This document shows, piece after piece, positions 33,338 through 42,534 of a stretch of DNA of 63,468 nucleotides (positions within the stretch are counted from its first letter, which is position 1; each line of letters opens with the position of its first letter). A model generated the notes under the pieces. It was not told the DNA's origin and ran no database searches. It saw only the letters and a program-made list of their open reading frames with translations. This DNA is from Streptomyces sp. NBC_01717 (GTDB taxonomy: Bacteria; Actinomycetota; Actinomycetes; Streptomycetales; Streptomycetaceae): NCBI RefSeq assembly GCF_036248255.1, contig NZ_CP109180.1, positions 1 through 63,468 on the forward strand. Reading direction: 5' to 3'. A program made the position numbers and the translations under genes.

Positions 33338-34023
33338 GGTCCGGCCGGACCGGGAGCGGTGGCAGTGGGGACGGCGTCGGTCTCCGCCCTCGCCACTCGG
33401 CCCAGCGGCCACGGCCACTCGCGCTCGGTGGCGACGTCACTGAACGTGACCACCACTGGTGTCTCCGTCCGTCGGTGGGTGGCTTGCCGCAGCAAGACCA
33501 AAGGGCTTGTTATTAGCTCAGCCGGTGCGTACACCCGGCATGGTGTCTGCTCTGCCCCGCTCGCGCGTGAGCTAAGCCGTACCGGACGCTGCTCCGGGAC
33601 CGGATCCCAGCGGCCGGCGCCTGACGTACATCCCCGTACCGGGCGCGGCTGCGGCTGCTTCGACCCCATCGGCGACGACCCGCTCAACGGGCAAAAGCCG
33701 GCCGCCTGTCCCCACGTCATCGGGAGCAGGGGGTGGCACGGGTCCAGAGCCCAACGGGCGGCGCGCAGTCATCCCGTGATCATCTCCCGCCCGATCCGCA
33801 CGTTGAATCCCGACCACCCCACGACCGGTCGCGAGCCCTTCCGCACGCGCGAACAGTCGAATGTGCCGCGCTATAGACGTGCCGCGCCGGAGCAGCCGCG
33901 CGACTTCAGACAGACATTGGGGAGCGGCTACGCCGCACGCCTTTCGCCGGCCACTGCCCGGACTTGGCGACCACCGGTTGGGGTAGCGGTAAGACCTCCG
34001 TCACCAGCCGCAAACCGGGGTCT
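33338..34023. other. Non-coding stretch before the lipoprotein gene
   Basis: I see no convincing gene. It contains one of the paired 23-bp inverted repeats at 33502-33524. Frames in both directions are short or show frame-shifted codon bias. Confidence 0.4.
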
Positions 34024-34617
34024 TCACTGCGCCCAGTCCCAGGAGGTGGCGCGAGGCTGAGCGCCGATCTCGGACATGAACGAGTCGGTGCCGTCGGCCG
34101 GAACTGGGTTCTGCTTGGAGGCCAGGTCCGGCGCGCACACCTGCCAGTACAGGGTTCGGGTCCCGTATGGGGCGATGCCCGCGTCCTGCGTGAGCGTCTT
34201 GACCGGGCCGTCCACATCGTCGGGGTACTCGCCGTCGGCGTGCTTGGGCGTGTACGAGGTCTGGAACTTCTGGGTGATGGAGATGACCGCGGTGTCAGAG
34301 CGGTTCTCGTAGACGGTCATGACGTTCACGCACTTGTTCGTCGCGTCGCCGTCGTGCCATTCGGTCAGAGTGACCGATCCCAGCGGGGCGCGGGGTGGGG
34401 CTGGCGCGGGTGCCGAGGAGGCGGTCGGTGTGGGGATGGCCGAAGTGTGGCTGGCTGCAGGCGTGGATGTCGGTGTCGGCATGGGCGTGGGTGTGACGGT
34501 CTGAGTGACCGTGACCGTGGGGGCTGCTGCAGCCGGCTGCGGGGCGTGGCTGCTACAGCCAGCGCCGAGGAGTGCGGCCGCGCAGGCGGCTATGACAGGA
34601 AGGAACCGGCAGGCCAT
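34024..34617 (-). CDS. Lipoprotein
   Basis: A 197-residue protein with a lipoprotein signal: MACRFLPVIAACAAALLGAG followed by the lipobox Cys (LGAGCSS). Residues 25-75 are a Pro/Thr/Ala-rich spacer, typical of a cell-wall-spanning linker. The C-terminal domain (residues 78-197) is strand-rich with two Cys (NKCVNV and YWQVCAPD) and aromatic residues. It would sit on the outer face of the membrane. AAAGGCAG lies upstream. No family assigned. It is flanked by 23-bp inverted repeats. Confidence 0.8.
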   Translation of the reverse strand: MACRFLPVIAACAAALLGAGCSSHAPQPAAAAPTVTVTQTVTPTPMPTPTSTPAASHTSAIPTPTASSAPAPAPPRAPLGSVTLTEWHDGDATNKCVNVMTVYENRSDTAVISITQKFQTSYTPKHADGEYPDDVDGPVKTLTQDAGIAPYGTRTLYWQVCAPDLASKQNPVPADGTDSFMSEIGAQPRATSWDWAQ

Positions 34618-34759
34618 GTCTGCCTTTCACGTTCAGCGAGAAGACTGCGGCAGGCGCTGCTCGGCCGGTTTCTGTGGGGGACGAAAGCGGAGGGTTGCTA
34701 CCTGACATTCGGTACGACGCGGATCATAGCGGCGGGTACGGCTACTCCAGCGACCGCAC

Positions 34760-34954
34760 CTCAGGTGACACGGTTCTTACCGACACCCCAGCTACCACGG
34801 CGGCGTCGTCACCTGGTATCAGGCCCACGCTGGCGAACAGGTACTGATGACGCGCTGTCCTCCGCTGTACCAGCCCAAGACCGTGGACCGTGCGCTACAG
34901 CTCGCAGTAAGCGGTGGCTACGTGGACTGCGACTTCGAACAACCCGACCGATAG
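34760..34954 (+). pseudogene. Possible gene relic with a 35-residue open end
   Basis: A plus-strand frame reads VVTWYQAHAGEQVLMTRCPP, then YQPKTVDRALQLAVSGGYVD and ends DFEQPDR. A stop at about 34766 cuts it off from any longer upstream part. An ATG at 34847 would give 35 residues. Amino-acid choice looks protein-like, so I suspect the 3' end of a former gene. The rest of 34618-35501 holds nothing else I can support. Confidence 0.3.
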
Positions 34955-35501
34955 GGGTCGGCATCAGCCGGCCAGTGCCTCATCCAACGAGACCGCCTCG
35001 ACGGACCGCCGGAGCTGCTCCATCGTCGTCGGTGTTCCTCAACCCCCGAGTCATGGGCACCAGCCGACCACTGACGACACGCTCCTCTGCCACGGCGAGA
35101 CCCGGGCCGACGCGGAGCGACCTCACCGGCCGGTCACCACTGCGCGGCAGCAGCTGCTCCCCCCTCGGCCCCGGCCGGTGGTGTGGTCTCCTCACGCTCC
35201 CGTCATGCGCGACGGCGGGAGTACGGCCGTCTACCCCGCTCCGGCCGGGCAGACGGCGACCCGTCCGCCACCGACCCCCCTCCCTCCGCCGCTGGCCGTC
35301 TTTCCCAGCCCGAAGCACCTGCAGCCGCGCACGCTGCAGGCCACGGAGGATTACGGACCCTGGGCGCCCCCACAGACGGCCATGTCAGCGAAACGGCGCT
35401 GGTCTCCACGGCCGTATTCGCCCCGACGGCTCAGGTAATAACAAGCCCTGCGGTGCGCGCTCGCCCAAAGATCGGCAGAAGCAAAGGCGGCTGGCGGAGG
35501 A

Positions 35502-37712
35502 TCAGGCCGTGGCGATACGACGCTCGATGCGGGCCTTAGCTGTTTGGTGGTTGCCTCGTCCGTCGGCTCCGCGGGGGTAGCGGCGGCGGGGTTGGCGGGG
35601 GAGTGTGGTGAGGATCAGGGCGGCCTGGTCCTCGTGTGTCTGTACTCCCGTGCGCACTCCTGCCTTCGGGGCGTGCATCCATGCTTCTTCCTGCTGCCAC
35701 CAGCGGTAGAGCTCGATCTCGACGGCGTATCTGCGTGCACGGCTGGCTGTGACACCGAAGCAGCCCAGCGCCTTCGCCGCGGCGACCAGCGAGCCGGGCC
35801 GGGGTCGGTAATACGGCGTGCCGGAACGCTCGGCCGCGAGGGTCTGGCGGGCAGCATGTTGGTCGGCTCCACGCCGCTTCAGAACCGTGCCGGCTGCCGT
35901 GCGGCAGCGTTCTCCCGGGGCTGCCTCACAGGTGGGGCACTCGTGATGGACGGTCATCACAGCGCGGGTGGCGACCATTAGGTTCCGCATCCGTGCGAGG
36001 TGCCGGGCGACGGTGCGGGGCTGGTATCCCGTGTGCTGGCCGAGCTCGGTGAGGTTGAGAGGCCGCTCAGCCTTCTCATTCAGCTGCTGGTAGATGCGCC
36101 CTGCGTGGTGACCCAGCCCTCCGCAGTGCGTTCCGGTGGCGCGGCCGTAGGCAAAAACGTCGTGCTGACCTGCAGCAAGACGCTCCTGCAGACGAAAGAT
36201 CAGGCTAGTTCGCCTTCCCCCTACGGGGGGCGGGGTTCCTTGTGTCCCACCCCGTGCAACGAGGGTGAATCCGGGGTGGGAGGCGGTGATGGGGAGCAGT
36301 TCGTGGGTGCCGGCGGGGCCATCTGAGGTGCGCGGGGCGAGCCAGCTGTCGAGGCTGAGGCGGCCCTGGGCGCGGTGCATGGTGGAGCGGCCGTGGCCGG
36401 TGGCGAGGGCGGCGCGGCGGACGTCGAGGTTGAGCACTGTGGTGCCGGAGCGCAGAGCGAGCAGGCAGCGCAGGTCCAGGGCGGCGCGGTCGGCGGGGCC
36501 GGATTCGGTGGCCCAGCGCTCGGGGCAGGCGTCGGCGGCCTGTTGGACCTGCTCGACCAGGTCGACGATGCCGCCGATGGTCTCGGTCCATTCCGCGGAG
36601 TCCTCGGTGAGCGGCAGGGTGGCCGCGTACGCGACGCAGCGTTCCCATTGGCGGGCGAGCTTTTCGCGGGCCTGGGTGTCGGTCAGGACGGTGCGTAGCG
36701 TGCCGCGTCGGGTGCTGGTGCAGGCGTGGAGTAGGGCGCCTTCGCGGTGGCGGCGCTCGTTCATCAGCCGCTCGACCATGGGCCATGTCCAGCGGCGTAG
36801 CGCCAGTTTCGTGAGCAGCGAGGCGAGGGCTTCGCTTACCTGGCTGTCGGCCGGGCGGCGGGTGAGCAGCTTGTATGTCTCGTCGTCCAGTGTGGTGTTC
36901 GGGGTGCCGGGCAGGCGCGGGCCCAGCTCGTCGTCGATGACCTGGGCCTGGTGCTCGTGCATCAGGCGGACGCGGACGTTGGGCGGGGTCGGGACGGCGT
37001 CGATGATGAGTGAGAGGCGGACGAACGCGTCGCTGGGGTTGCCACAGGTGGCCGGGGTGAGGAGGGCGGCGGCCTGCTCCCCCTCGAGGGGCATCTGGAG
37101 TTGGCTGCGGCCACCGTCGCGGTGCGGGGCACCAATGGGGCGGACCGCGCCCGTGGACGGGTTGCACAGCAGGCCGTGGTCGAGGGTCGGCAGGCGCTTG
37201 GCGGCGGCCTTCGCGATGGAGGCGACCAGCAGCGCGTCGAGTGGCGTGGTCGAGGTGACCCATACGTGGCGTCCGCCGGCGGATCCGGAGGCGGCGACCA
37301 CGTAGGTCAGCCCGGCCTCCTCCAGCCAGCGCAATAGCGTCGCGAGGTCGACCAGGGTGTCGCCGCGCTTGTCGTCGAGGTCGAAGCAGATCCAGCGGAA
37401 CCGGTCGAACCGGTCGGCGAGGTGGATGGCGTACGGGTCGGCCGGGGGTGCCTTCGGCAGCGGGCGGGACTTGTAGGAGTGCAGCCACGTGCCGTCGCTG
37501 GCGTGGGTGTCCACCCGGATGGAGTCGCGCGGGGACATCGACAGGAACAGGGCCTGGAAGTCGACCTGGGCGATCTCGAAGAGGGGGAGGACACCTGTGT
37601 ACGTATTGGCGATTTGGGCAGATGGCGGGCTGTACGACCTGACCCGATATGACACACCGAGGGCAGGCACGGGCTGACCGACATCGCAGCTGTCCGCTAC
37701 GATGGGAAGCAC
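35502..37712 (-). CDS. Plasmid replication protein with AEP-type primase domain
   Basis: A 736-residue protein. Residues 95-210 show the archaeo-eukaryotic primase pattern: RFRWICFDLDD with the metal-binding Asp pair, then ASGSAGGRHVWV (sxH motif), then STGAVRPIGAPHRDGG with the third element. A helical middle follows. Two later regions look like helix-turn-helix units: AALATGHGRSTMHRAQGRL and LNLTELGQHTGYQPRTVARH. A Cys cluster CPTCEAAPGERC lies near residue 620. Such proteins serve as Rep on actinobacterial plasmids. The GTG at 37712 is used, but later GTG codons (about 37668 and 37653) are also possible. A hairpin leader lies just upstream. Confidence 0.75.
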   Translation of the reverse strand: MLPIVADSCDVGQPVPALGVSYRVRSYSPPSAQIANTYTGVLPLFEIAQVDFQALFLSMSPRDSIRVDTHASDGTWLHSYKSRPLPKAPPADPYAIHLADRFDRFRWICFDLDDKRGDTLVDLATLLRWLEEAGLTYVVAASGSAGGRHVWVTSTTPLDALLVASIAKAAAKRLPTLDHGLLCNPSTGAVRPIGAPHRDGGRSQLQMPLEGEQAAALLTPATCGNPSDAFVRLSLIIDAVPTPPNVRVRLMHEHQAQVIDDELGPRLPGTPNTTLDDETYKLLTRRPADSQVSEALASLLTKLALRRWTWPMVERLMNERRHREGALLHACTSTRRGTLRTVLTDTQAREKLARQWERCVAYAATLPLTEDSAEWTETIGGIVDLVEQVQQAADACPERWATESGPADRAALDLRCLLALRSGTTVLNLDVRRAALATGHGRSTMHRAQGRLSLDSWLAPRTSDGPAGTHELLPITASHPGFTLVARGGTQGTPPPVGGRRTSLIFRLQERLAAGQHDVFAYGRATGTHCGGLGHHAGRIYQQLNEKAERPLNLTELGQHTGYQPRTVARHLARMRNLMVATRAVMTVHHECPTCEAAPGERCRTAAGTVLKRRGADQHAARQTLAAERSGTPYYRPRPGSLVAAAKALGCFGVTASRARRYAVEIELYRWWQQEEAWMHAPKAGVRTGVQTHEDQAALILTTLPRQPRRRYPRGADGRGNHQTAKARIERRIATA

Positions 37713-37725
37713 TCCTAGCGCTATA

Positions 37726-37776
37726 TGAACGCTGAAGGTCCCTTCCCACGAAGGTGGGAAAGGCTCGAAACGTTCA
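37726..37776. promoter_or_regulatory. Nested hairpin in the rep leader
   Basis: An inner stem TTCCCAC/GTGGGAA (37743-37749 with 37754-37760) is enclosed by TGAACG/CGTTCA (37726-37731 with 37771-37776). It lies 14 bases upstream of the rep start on the minus strand and could control its translation. Confidence 0.5.
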
Positions 37777-37777
37777 G

Positions 37778-38019
37778 ATGGGGCGGATTACTCCTGACCG
37801 TCGAGAGACGGTCCAGGGGGTGCTTCACCTCCGTTTCTTTGCAGATCCGACCGGGCGGGAACCCGTTCTTCTCTGCGGTTAGTGGATGCGGTGGCTGACC
37901 GGGAAGTCGGCCGTGGGTGCGGTGTTGTGTGTGTAGATCTCGGGACTCAGCACGCTGGGGAGTGTTGTTGAGTCCCTGTCCGAAGAGGGCGCCGCCCCGG
38001 TTGGAAGCCGGGGCTTTTT
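37778..38019 (+). ncRNA. Possible small transcript divergent from rep
   Basis: A classic plus-strand terminator sits at 37994-38019: GCCCCGG, a 7-base loop, CCGGGGC, then TTTTT. No annotated gene is upstream on that strand. Something divergent from rep must therefore be transcribed. It may be a small RNA or the 34-residue frame at 37778-37882 (MGRITPDRRETVQGVLHLRF, then FADPTGREPVLLCG), which has no Shine-Dalgarno. Plasmid copy control is an obvious hypothesis. Confidence 0.35.
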
Positions 38020-38047
38020 GGCGCGTCCGGACGGTCTTCCGATGGCG

Positions 38048-38323
38048 CTACCCGGTCAAGGGCAGCGCCTCCTGTTCGTCGAGTCCGTCCGCCCAGACCG
38101 GGCGGCCGTCCGCGTCGACTTCCATTCGCCTGAGCAGCTCGTTGACCAAGCCAGCGAATGAAAGTCCGGTACTGCCGGCTGCCTTGATGGCCTTCTTCGC
38201 CATGTCTGGCACGATCACGACACCCGTCCGCCAGTTCTCACCAGTTGACGGGTCGTAAGAAACACGACGGCCAACCTGCGCCCTACCGCGCACGGGTCCT
38301 GATGCTCCGGGTCGTCCTGACAT
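38048..38323 (-). CDS. Small DNA-binding-like protein
   Basis: A 91-residue protein from the ATG at 38323. After a basic Gly/Arg N-terminus comes VVIVPDMAKKAIKAAGSTGL, then SFAGLVNELLRRMEV. This strand-helix-turn-helix pattern fits a ribbon-helix-helix fold. The C-terminus is acidic. It is positioned upstream of rep in the same direction and separated from it by the leader. It may regulate rep. Family not certain. Confidence 0.55.
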   Translation of the reverse strand: MSGRPGASGPVRGRAQVGRRVSYDPSTGENWRTGVVIVPDMAKKAIKAAGSTGLSFAGLVNELLRRMEVDADGRPVWADGLDEQEALPLTG

Positions 38324-38580
38324 GCGGTTGATCTTTCCATAGATCCCACTGAAATCACTACGGAATGTGGGCGTGTCGCTCCTCTTTTCCCGCGAGGCGG
38401 GCAACTTTTTTGCTGAACTCCCGCCCCAGAGAGGCATGCTGGACATGACCGATCATCGGGCTATAACAGTCATATGGGTGCTGACGAGCCTGCTCGCTCC
38501 CGGCGACAGCCACCGCTGAGAAATCGGCTCGATGGCTATGGAGGCTGCGGCGATGGGACTATCCAGATGCGGTGAGCCGG

Positions 38581-39789
38581 TCAGGAGTAGATCGGGCGAA
38601 CGTGGTGTGCTTCAGGCCCACGCGTGCCCTTAGCGTGAGTGAACTGGACGTGCTGGCCTTCTCCAAGGTCGTGCCCCGAGTAGCGGAAGAAGATGACCGG
38701 ACCGTCGTCGACGTAGATGAAGCCGTAGCCCTTCTCCCAGCTGATCCACTCGATGACACCAGCGTCCTGATCCTCGCTGGAGTTGAAGGCGGCCGCTTGT
38801 CTCTCAAGGAGGTGGCGCCGATGGGCCTGGAAGAGGTCCTCTGCCTCGCGGAAGCGACGGCTCCACTCGTCTCTCTGCTTCTCAAAGCCGGGCAGCCAGT
38901 CATCGGTCTCGGCATCGAATCCTTCTGGATAGACGTTGTTCCCGTCCTTGTCGTGCCTCGCCGGTACGCCGTATCGGGACGGGTCGAACTTCGCCTTCCG
39001 CGGGTCGTCTCCGAGGGCTAGATCGGCGTCCACAACCGAGAGTTCGAGGAAGGGTTCGACACCTTCCATGAGGACGACCCGATCGATCATGGCGAAGAGT
39101 TCGTCACCTGTCTGGACAGGCTTGGGGAAGCCATCCAACTCCCTTGAAGAGACCGAGCCCGTGACACCGTCGGTCAGACGAACGGAAGCATCGCCGTATT
39201 CAAGTTCTGTGACAGTGCACCGGAAGATCTGCTTGTTTGAGTCGGTGGCGAACAGCAGGCTGAGGACTTCCAGAACGGACAGGTGATCCAGGCCGTTGCC
39301 TGACCCCCCTGTCGCCGGCACGGCTGTCCGCGCTGCTCCGACTTCGCCGACTGCCGGCGCCTGCGTGACAGCGTCTCGACCTTCCTCTGCACGGCCAACC
39401 ACGGCTTCCGATGCAGCCAACGCAGCGACCCTGGGGCGCCGCTGCCGCTGCGCAGCGATCGCCGACCACCGCGTGCGCCACTCATCCAACACAGCTGCCC
39501 TGTGGCTGGGTGGCTCGCATTCCTCGCGATACTCGTTCCAGGAGAGCAGCGTCCGCACGAGCAACATCAGCTTGTCGCGACTCACAAACTTGGCGCCGCC
39601 GAACGCCGTGCTCTGCGTCGCGATCGGCAGGGACACCGTCTCGCCGAACAGTGTCTTCGCACGAGCTTCAATCGCACGGAGCGACGGGTTGCCTCGCTGC
39701 GCCCTCAGCTCAATCAGACGATCCGCCTGCTCCTGCAACATCTCCTGGGCCGTGCTCATCCCGCCGATCACGCCATCCTGTGCCGTCAC
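38581..39789 (-). CDS. Multidomain protein ending in a cold-shock-like domain
   Basis: Up to 402 residues, with the ATG at 39759 as an alternative start. Residues 20-110 are a helical DNA-binding-like region of a type seen at the N-terminus of many streptomycete accessory proteins (ELRAQRGNPSLRAIEARAKT, then SWNEYREECEPP). Residues 175-255 resemble an S1/OB-like strand set (VRLTDGVTGSVSSREL). A charged helical linker follows. The last 58 residues form a cold-shock-type OB fold: GVIEWISWEKGYGFIYVDDG, then VIFFRYSG and VQFTHAKGTRGPEAHHV. RNA or single-strand DNA binding is likely. An IS3 element sits 17 bases upstream of its start. Confidence 0.7.
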   Translation of the reverse strand: MTAQDGVIGGMSTAQEMLQEQADRLIELRAQRGNPSLRAIEARAKTLFGETVSLPIATQSTAFGGAKFVSRDKLMLLVRTLLSWNEYREECEPPSHRAAVLDEWRTRWSAIAAQRQRRPRVAALAASEAVVGRAEEGRDAVTQAPAVGEVGAARTAVPATGGSGNGLDHLSVLEVLSLLFATDSNKQIFRCTVTELEYGDASVRLTDGVTGSVSSRELDGFPKPVQTGDELFAMIDRVVLMEGVEPFLELSVVDADLALGDDPRKAKFDPSRYGVPARHDKDGNNVYPEGFDAETDDWLPGFEKQRDEWSRRFREAEDLFQAHRRHLLERQAAAFNSSEDQDAGVIEWISWEKGYGFIYVDDGPVIFFRYSGHDLGEGQHVQFTHAKGTRGPEAHHVRPIYS

Positions 39790-39868
39790 GTCTCTCTACG
39801 GGCGTTTCCCCTTGATCGTGGACACCCTGATCATTGGGTCGTGATGATCCATAGGACAGGAGTTCCCG

Positions 39869-40156
39869 TTGGGGACGTCGAAGTACTCGCCTGAGTTCCG
39901 GGCCGATGCCGTCGCGCTGTACCACTCGAGCCCGGGTGGGTCGTACGCGTCGGTGGCCAAGGACCTGGGCATCAACCACGAGACGCTCCGCACGTGGGTG
40001 CGGGATGCCGAGCAGGCAGCCCGGCCTGGGGCGGTGGAGGCCACCGCGATGGAGAAGGAGAACCGGCAGCTGCGGGCGCGGGTGAAGGAACTCGAGCTCG
40101 AGCGGGAGATCCTGCGGAGGGCCGCGAAGTATTTTGCGGGCGAGACCAGCTGGTGA
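39869..40156 (+). CDS. IS3-family transposase OrfA
   Basis: A 95-residue protein starting at TTG. Residues 5-50 form the IS3 helix-turn-helix (YSPEFRADAVALYHSSPGGS, then SVAKDLGINHETLRTWV). Residues 60-90 are the leucine-zipper segment (AMEKENRQLRARVKELELER) followed by EILRRAAKYFAGE, the standard OrfA C-terminus. The stop overlaps OrfB (GTGA). A frameshifted OrfAB fusion is expected for the family. Confidence 0.9.
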   Translation: MGTSKYSPEFRADAVALYHSSPGGSYASVAKDLGINHETLRTWVRDAEQAARPGAVEATAMEKENRQLRARVKELELEREILRRAAKYFAGETSW

Positions 40157-41049
40157 GCAGCCGCTTCCAGTTCGTCGACGATCATCGTGGCGCCTTCGGC
40201 GTCAAGCGGCTGTGCCGGATACTCATGGTCTCGCGGTCCGGCTTCTACCGGTGGCTGGCCGGCGCGGACGCGCGGGCCGGCCGGGCCCAGGCGGACGTCG
40301 AGCTCGCCGAGCACATCAACCGGATCCATCAGGAATCGGACGGCACCTACGGGGTCCCGCGCGTCACCGCCGAGCTGAAGGATGCCGGGGTGCGGGTCAA
40401 CCACAAGCGGGTCGAGCGCGTCATGCGCAAATTCCACATCGTCGGGCTGCACCTGCGCAAGAAGGTCCGCACGACCATTCCCGAGCCGTCGGCGAAGCCG
40501 GTGGCGGACCTGCTCCAGCGGGACTTCACCGCCCAGGTGCCGAACACCAAGTACGTGGGCGACATCACCTATCTCCCCATCGGCAACGGCCAATTCCTTT
40601 ATCTGGCAACGGTGTTGGACCTGTGCTCGAAGCGTCTGGCGGGCTGGTCGATCGCCGATCACATGCGCACGGAGCTGGTCACCGACGCGCTCAGGGCCGC
40701 AGCGAGAGCCCGCGGCGCCGACGGCCTGCGCGGGGCTATATTTCACAGCGACAACGGGGCGCAATATGTGTCGAAGGAGTTCACCCAGGTCTGCTCGGAG
40801 CTGGGCGTAACCAGATCGCGCGGCGCGGTCGGCACAAGTGCGGACAACGCCGCCGCGGAGAGTCTGAACGCGACCATGAAACGCGAGACGCTCCAGGGCC
40901 GCAAGCGGTGGAACGGAGCCCGTGAGGCCCGCCTCGCCGTCTTCCGCTGGGCGACCCGCTACAACACCCGCCGACGGCACTCCCGCCTCGGCCAGATCAG
41001 CCCGATCACCTACGAACAGCGATCAACTACGCTGGCCACCGCCGCATGA
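40153..41049 (+). CDS. IS3-family transposase OrfB (DDE integrase core)
   Basis: A 298-residue protein from the GTG at 40153. It has the integrase core with all three catalytic residues: Asp in YVGDITYLP, Asp in FHSDNGAQY and Glu in AAAESLNATMKRE. The HTH_21 segment YGVPRVTAELKDAG lies upstream, and the C-terminus YNTRRRHSRLGQISPITYE is complete. Nothing suggests damage, so the element is likely active. Confidence 0.93.
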   Translation: MSSRFQFVDDHRGAFGVKRLCRILMVSRSGFYRWLAGADARAGRAQADVELAEHINRIHQESDGTYGVPRVTAELKDAGVRVNHKRVERVMRKFHIVGLHLRKKVRTTIPEPSAKPVADLLQRDFTAQVPNTKYVGDITYLPIGNGQFLYLATVLDLCSKRLAGWSIADHMRTELVTDALRAAARARGADGLRGAIFHSDNGAQYVSKEFTQVCSELGVTRSRGAVGTSADNAAAESLNATMKRETLQGRKRWNGAREARLAVFRWATRYNTRRRHSRLGQISPITYEQRSTTLATAA

Positions 41050-41278
41050 CAACCGGTGTCCACGATCACGGGGAAGGCCCCTACCCCCTCACACCTTGGC
41101 CAGGAATAGGATGCCAAAACAGCGCCGAACTAGCCCGAACACCTGTGAACGCAGCATGCGTTAACGGGCGTTCGGCCGAACACAGCTGCTGTACGGCGTC
41201 GTTATGCGACTGATCGGATCTCCGCAGACTTGTTCAATCTATGCAGGTCAAAGCGTGTAGAGCCTCCATGGTCGAAGC

Positions 41279-41512
41279 ATGACGGCTACTCAAAACACAC
41301 AGCCCACCAACCCGCCCGCCGTGAACGGTCCCGCGTCCGAGCCACCGTTCCTGTCGCTGCACACAACGGTCGTACTGCTGGCCGCTCTCGTGATCGGAAT
41401 CGTCATCGGCGCCCTGACCGCGTTTACCGACGCTCCTGTCGCTGCTGCGGTCATTGCCGGCCTGACTGCCACGGGTGCGAGCATCCCGGTCCTGCGTTCC
41501 CTCATTCGATGA
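41279..41512 (+). CDS. Small two-segment membrane protein, paralogue of 61395
   Basis: A 77-residue protein. A Pro/Thr/Asn-rich N-terminus of 25 residues precedes two hydrophobic helices (TTVVLLAALVIGIVIGALTA and AAAVIAGLTATGASIPVL). The second half aligns with the 61395-61673 product (LILLAAVFAGGVVAALT...). GAAG lies upstream of the ATG. Role unknown. Confidence 0.6.
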   Translation: MTATQNTQPTNPPAVNGPASEPPFLSLHTTVVLLAALVIGIVIGALTAFTDAPVAAAVIAGLTATGASIPVLRSLIR

Positions 41513-41807
41513 CGTCCCGAGCCTCGTTCGGAGCGGCTGCCACCTGCCGCACCGGACTGGTGAGCAGATCAGGTCGAGTGCCCGAGGGCCTCACCTGCGG
41601 TCACTCCTCATCGCTAGCGCCCGGGTCACGCAAGGGACGCAGCCCTCCGGGCAGGTCCGGGAGCTGGAAGGAGTACCGGCCGAGCATGTTGATGTGGTGC
41701 CTGACGAACGGCGAGAGACGGGCTACGTCCTCATCTCGGACGTCGAAGCCGTGCGCCGGTCCAGGAGAACACCTCCAGCAGGGCCTCCGGCAGGTAGCAG
41801 CACTTGA

Positions 41808-42443
41808 TCAGTCGGACGCGGAGCGGCGGCGGACGGCCGGAGCAGGCCCGGTCTCCAGGCTTGCCTGGGCGAGGAGGCGTTCCCAGGTGCGTGTGGACCC
41901 GCCGTGCTGGTGGGCGAGGGCTGCTGCGAGGTGATGGCGGGGGGTGTCTTCGGCGGTGCTGAGGGCTGCGGCAGCGGTGCGCAGGCGGGGATCGCCTTCG
42001 TAGGCGTGCGCTTTGCGAGGGCCTGTCCCCTTGCCTGGGGGGCGGCCGCCTCCCTTTCCCTGCCCGGGCGGGTTGTTCCGGCGCTCCTCGATGTCACGGC
42101 GGGGCCAGACGCGGACGCTGTAGACGGTCGTGCCTGCTGAGAGGTAGCCCTGGGTCGCGTAGGCGCGGACGGTGCTGGCCGCAACGCCGAGCAGGGTGGC
42201 TGTCTCTTCGTCGTTGAGGAGGTCGTCGGGATGTTCTCCGGCGGGCAGCGCGGGGATGGGCAGGCCGTTGAGGTGAGCCTGGGCCTGGGCGAGGTCGTAG
42301 ATCAGGATGCGGCTGCTGGGGAAGAGGCTTGCCACGCGCTGGCGGAAGGCGGGGGCATCGCGCCGGCGCCAGGTGGCGATGGGGACGCCGGCCTGCCGGG
42401 CGAGGTCGGATTCGTTGATCACGGGGCGGCTGCGGGGGATCAC
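41808..42443 (-). CDS. Excisionase-like DNA-binding protein
   Basis: A 211-residue protein. The GTG at 42443 has AAGGAAG six bases upstream. It has two helix-turn-helix units: residues 9-25 (NESDLARQAGVPIATWRRRD) and residues 75-125 (LLNDEETATLLGVAASTVRA, then YATQGYLSAGTTVYSVRVWP), the latter like a MerR/Xis winged helix. A Gly/Arg linker and a helical C-terminus follow. Such proteins often regulate or direct integrases. The nearest intact integrase is at 62 kb. Confidence 0.65.
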   Translation of the reverse strand: MIPRSRPVINESDLARQAGVPIATWRRRDAPAFRQRVASLFPSSRILIYDLAQAQAHLNGLPIPALPAGEHPDDLLNDEETATLLGVAASTVRAYATQGYLSAGTTVYSVRVWPRRDIEERRNNPPGQGKGGGRPPGKGTGPRKAHAYEGDPRLRTAAAALSTAEDTPRHHLAAALAHQHGGSTRTWERLLAQASLETGPAPAVRRRSASD

Positions 42444-42534
42444 GAGAGGCTTCCTTGGCGGCTGTCGGTCAGGGACGGGCCTTGTAGGCTGGTGGTGCTT
42501 CCTCCGCCGGCGGTGACGTCGGCGTGGATGTTGG

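Larger units (their letters stand above)
33502..35449. repeat. Pair of 23-bp inverted repeats bounding the lipoprotein gene
   Basis: 33502-33524 and the reverse complement of 35427-35449 agree at 21 of 23 positions, beginning AGGGCTTGTTATTA. The interval of 1.95 kb holds the lipoprotein gene and a possible gene relic. A third, shorter copy is at 12458. They could be ends of a small mobile unit or recombinase sites. No transposase lies between them. Confidence 0.5.
39806..41075 (+). mobile_element. Intact IS3-family insertion sequence
   Basis: A 1.27-kb element. The 21-base ends at 39806-39826 and 41055-41075 are inverted repeats with one mismatch (core TGATCGTGGACACC). It carries overlapping orfA and orfB, both open. 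I cannot see a convincing target duplication next to the ends. Its left end lies 17 bases from the cold-shock protein gene start, so it may alter that gene's promoter. Confidence 0.85.

Noticed and set aside
34506..34555. Short plus-strand frame overlapping the lipoprotein signal region
   Set aside because: A shadow of the lipoprotein gene, which has a clear lipobox and Shine-Dalgarno.
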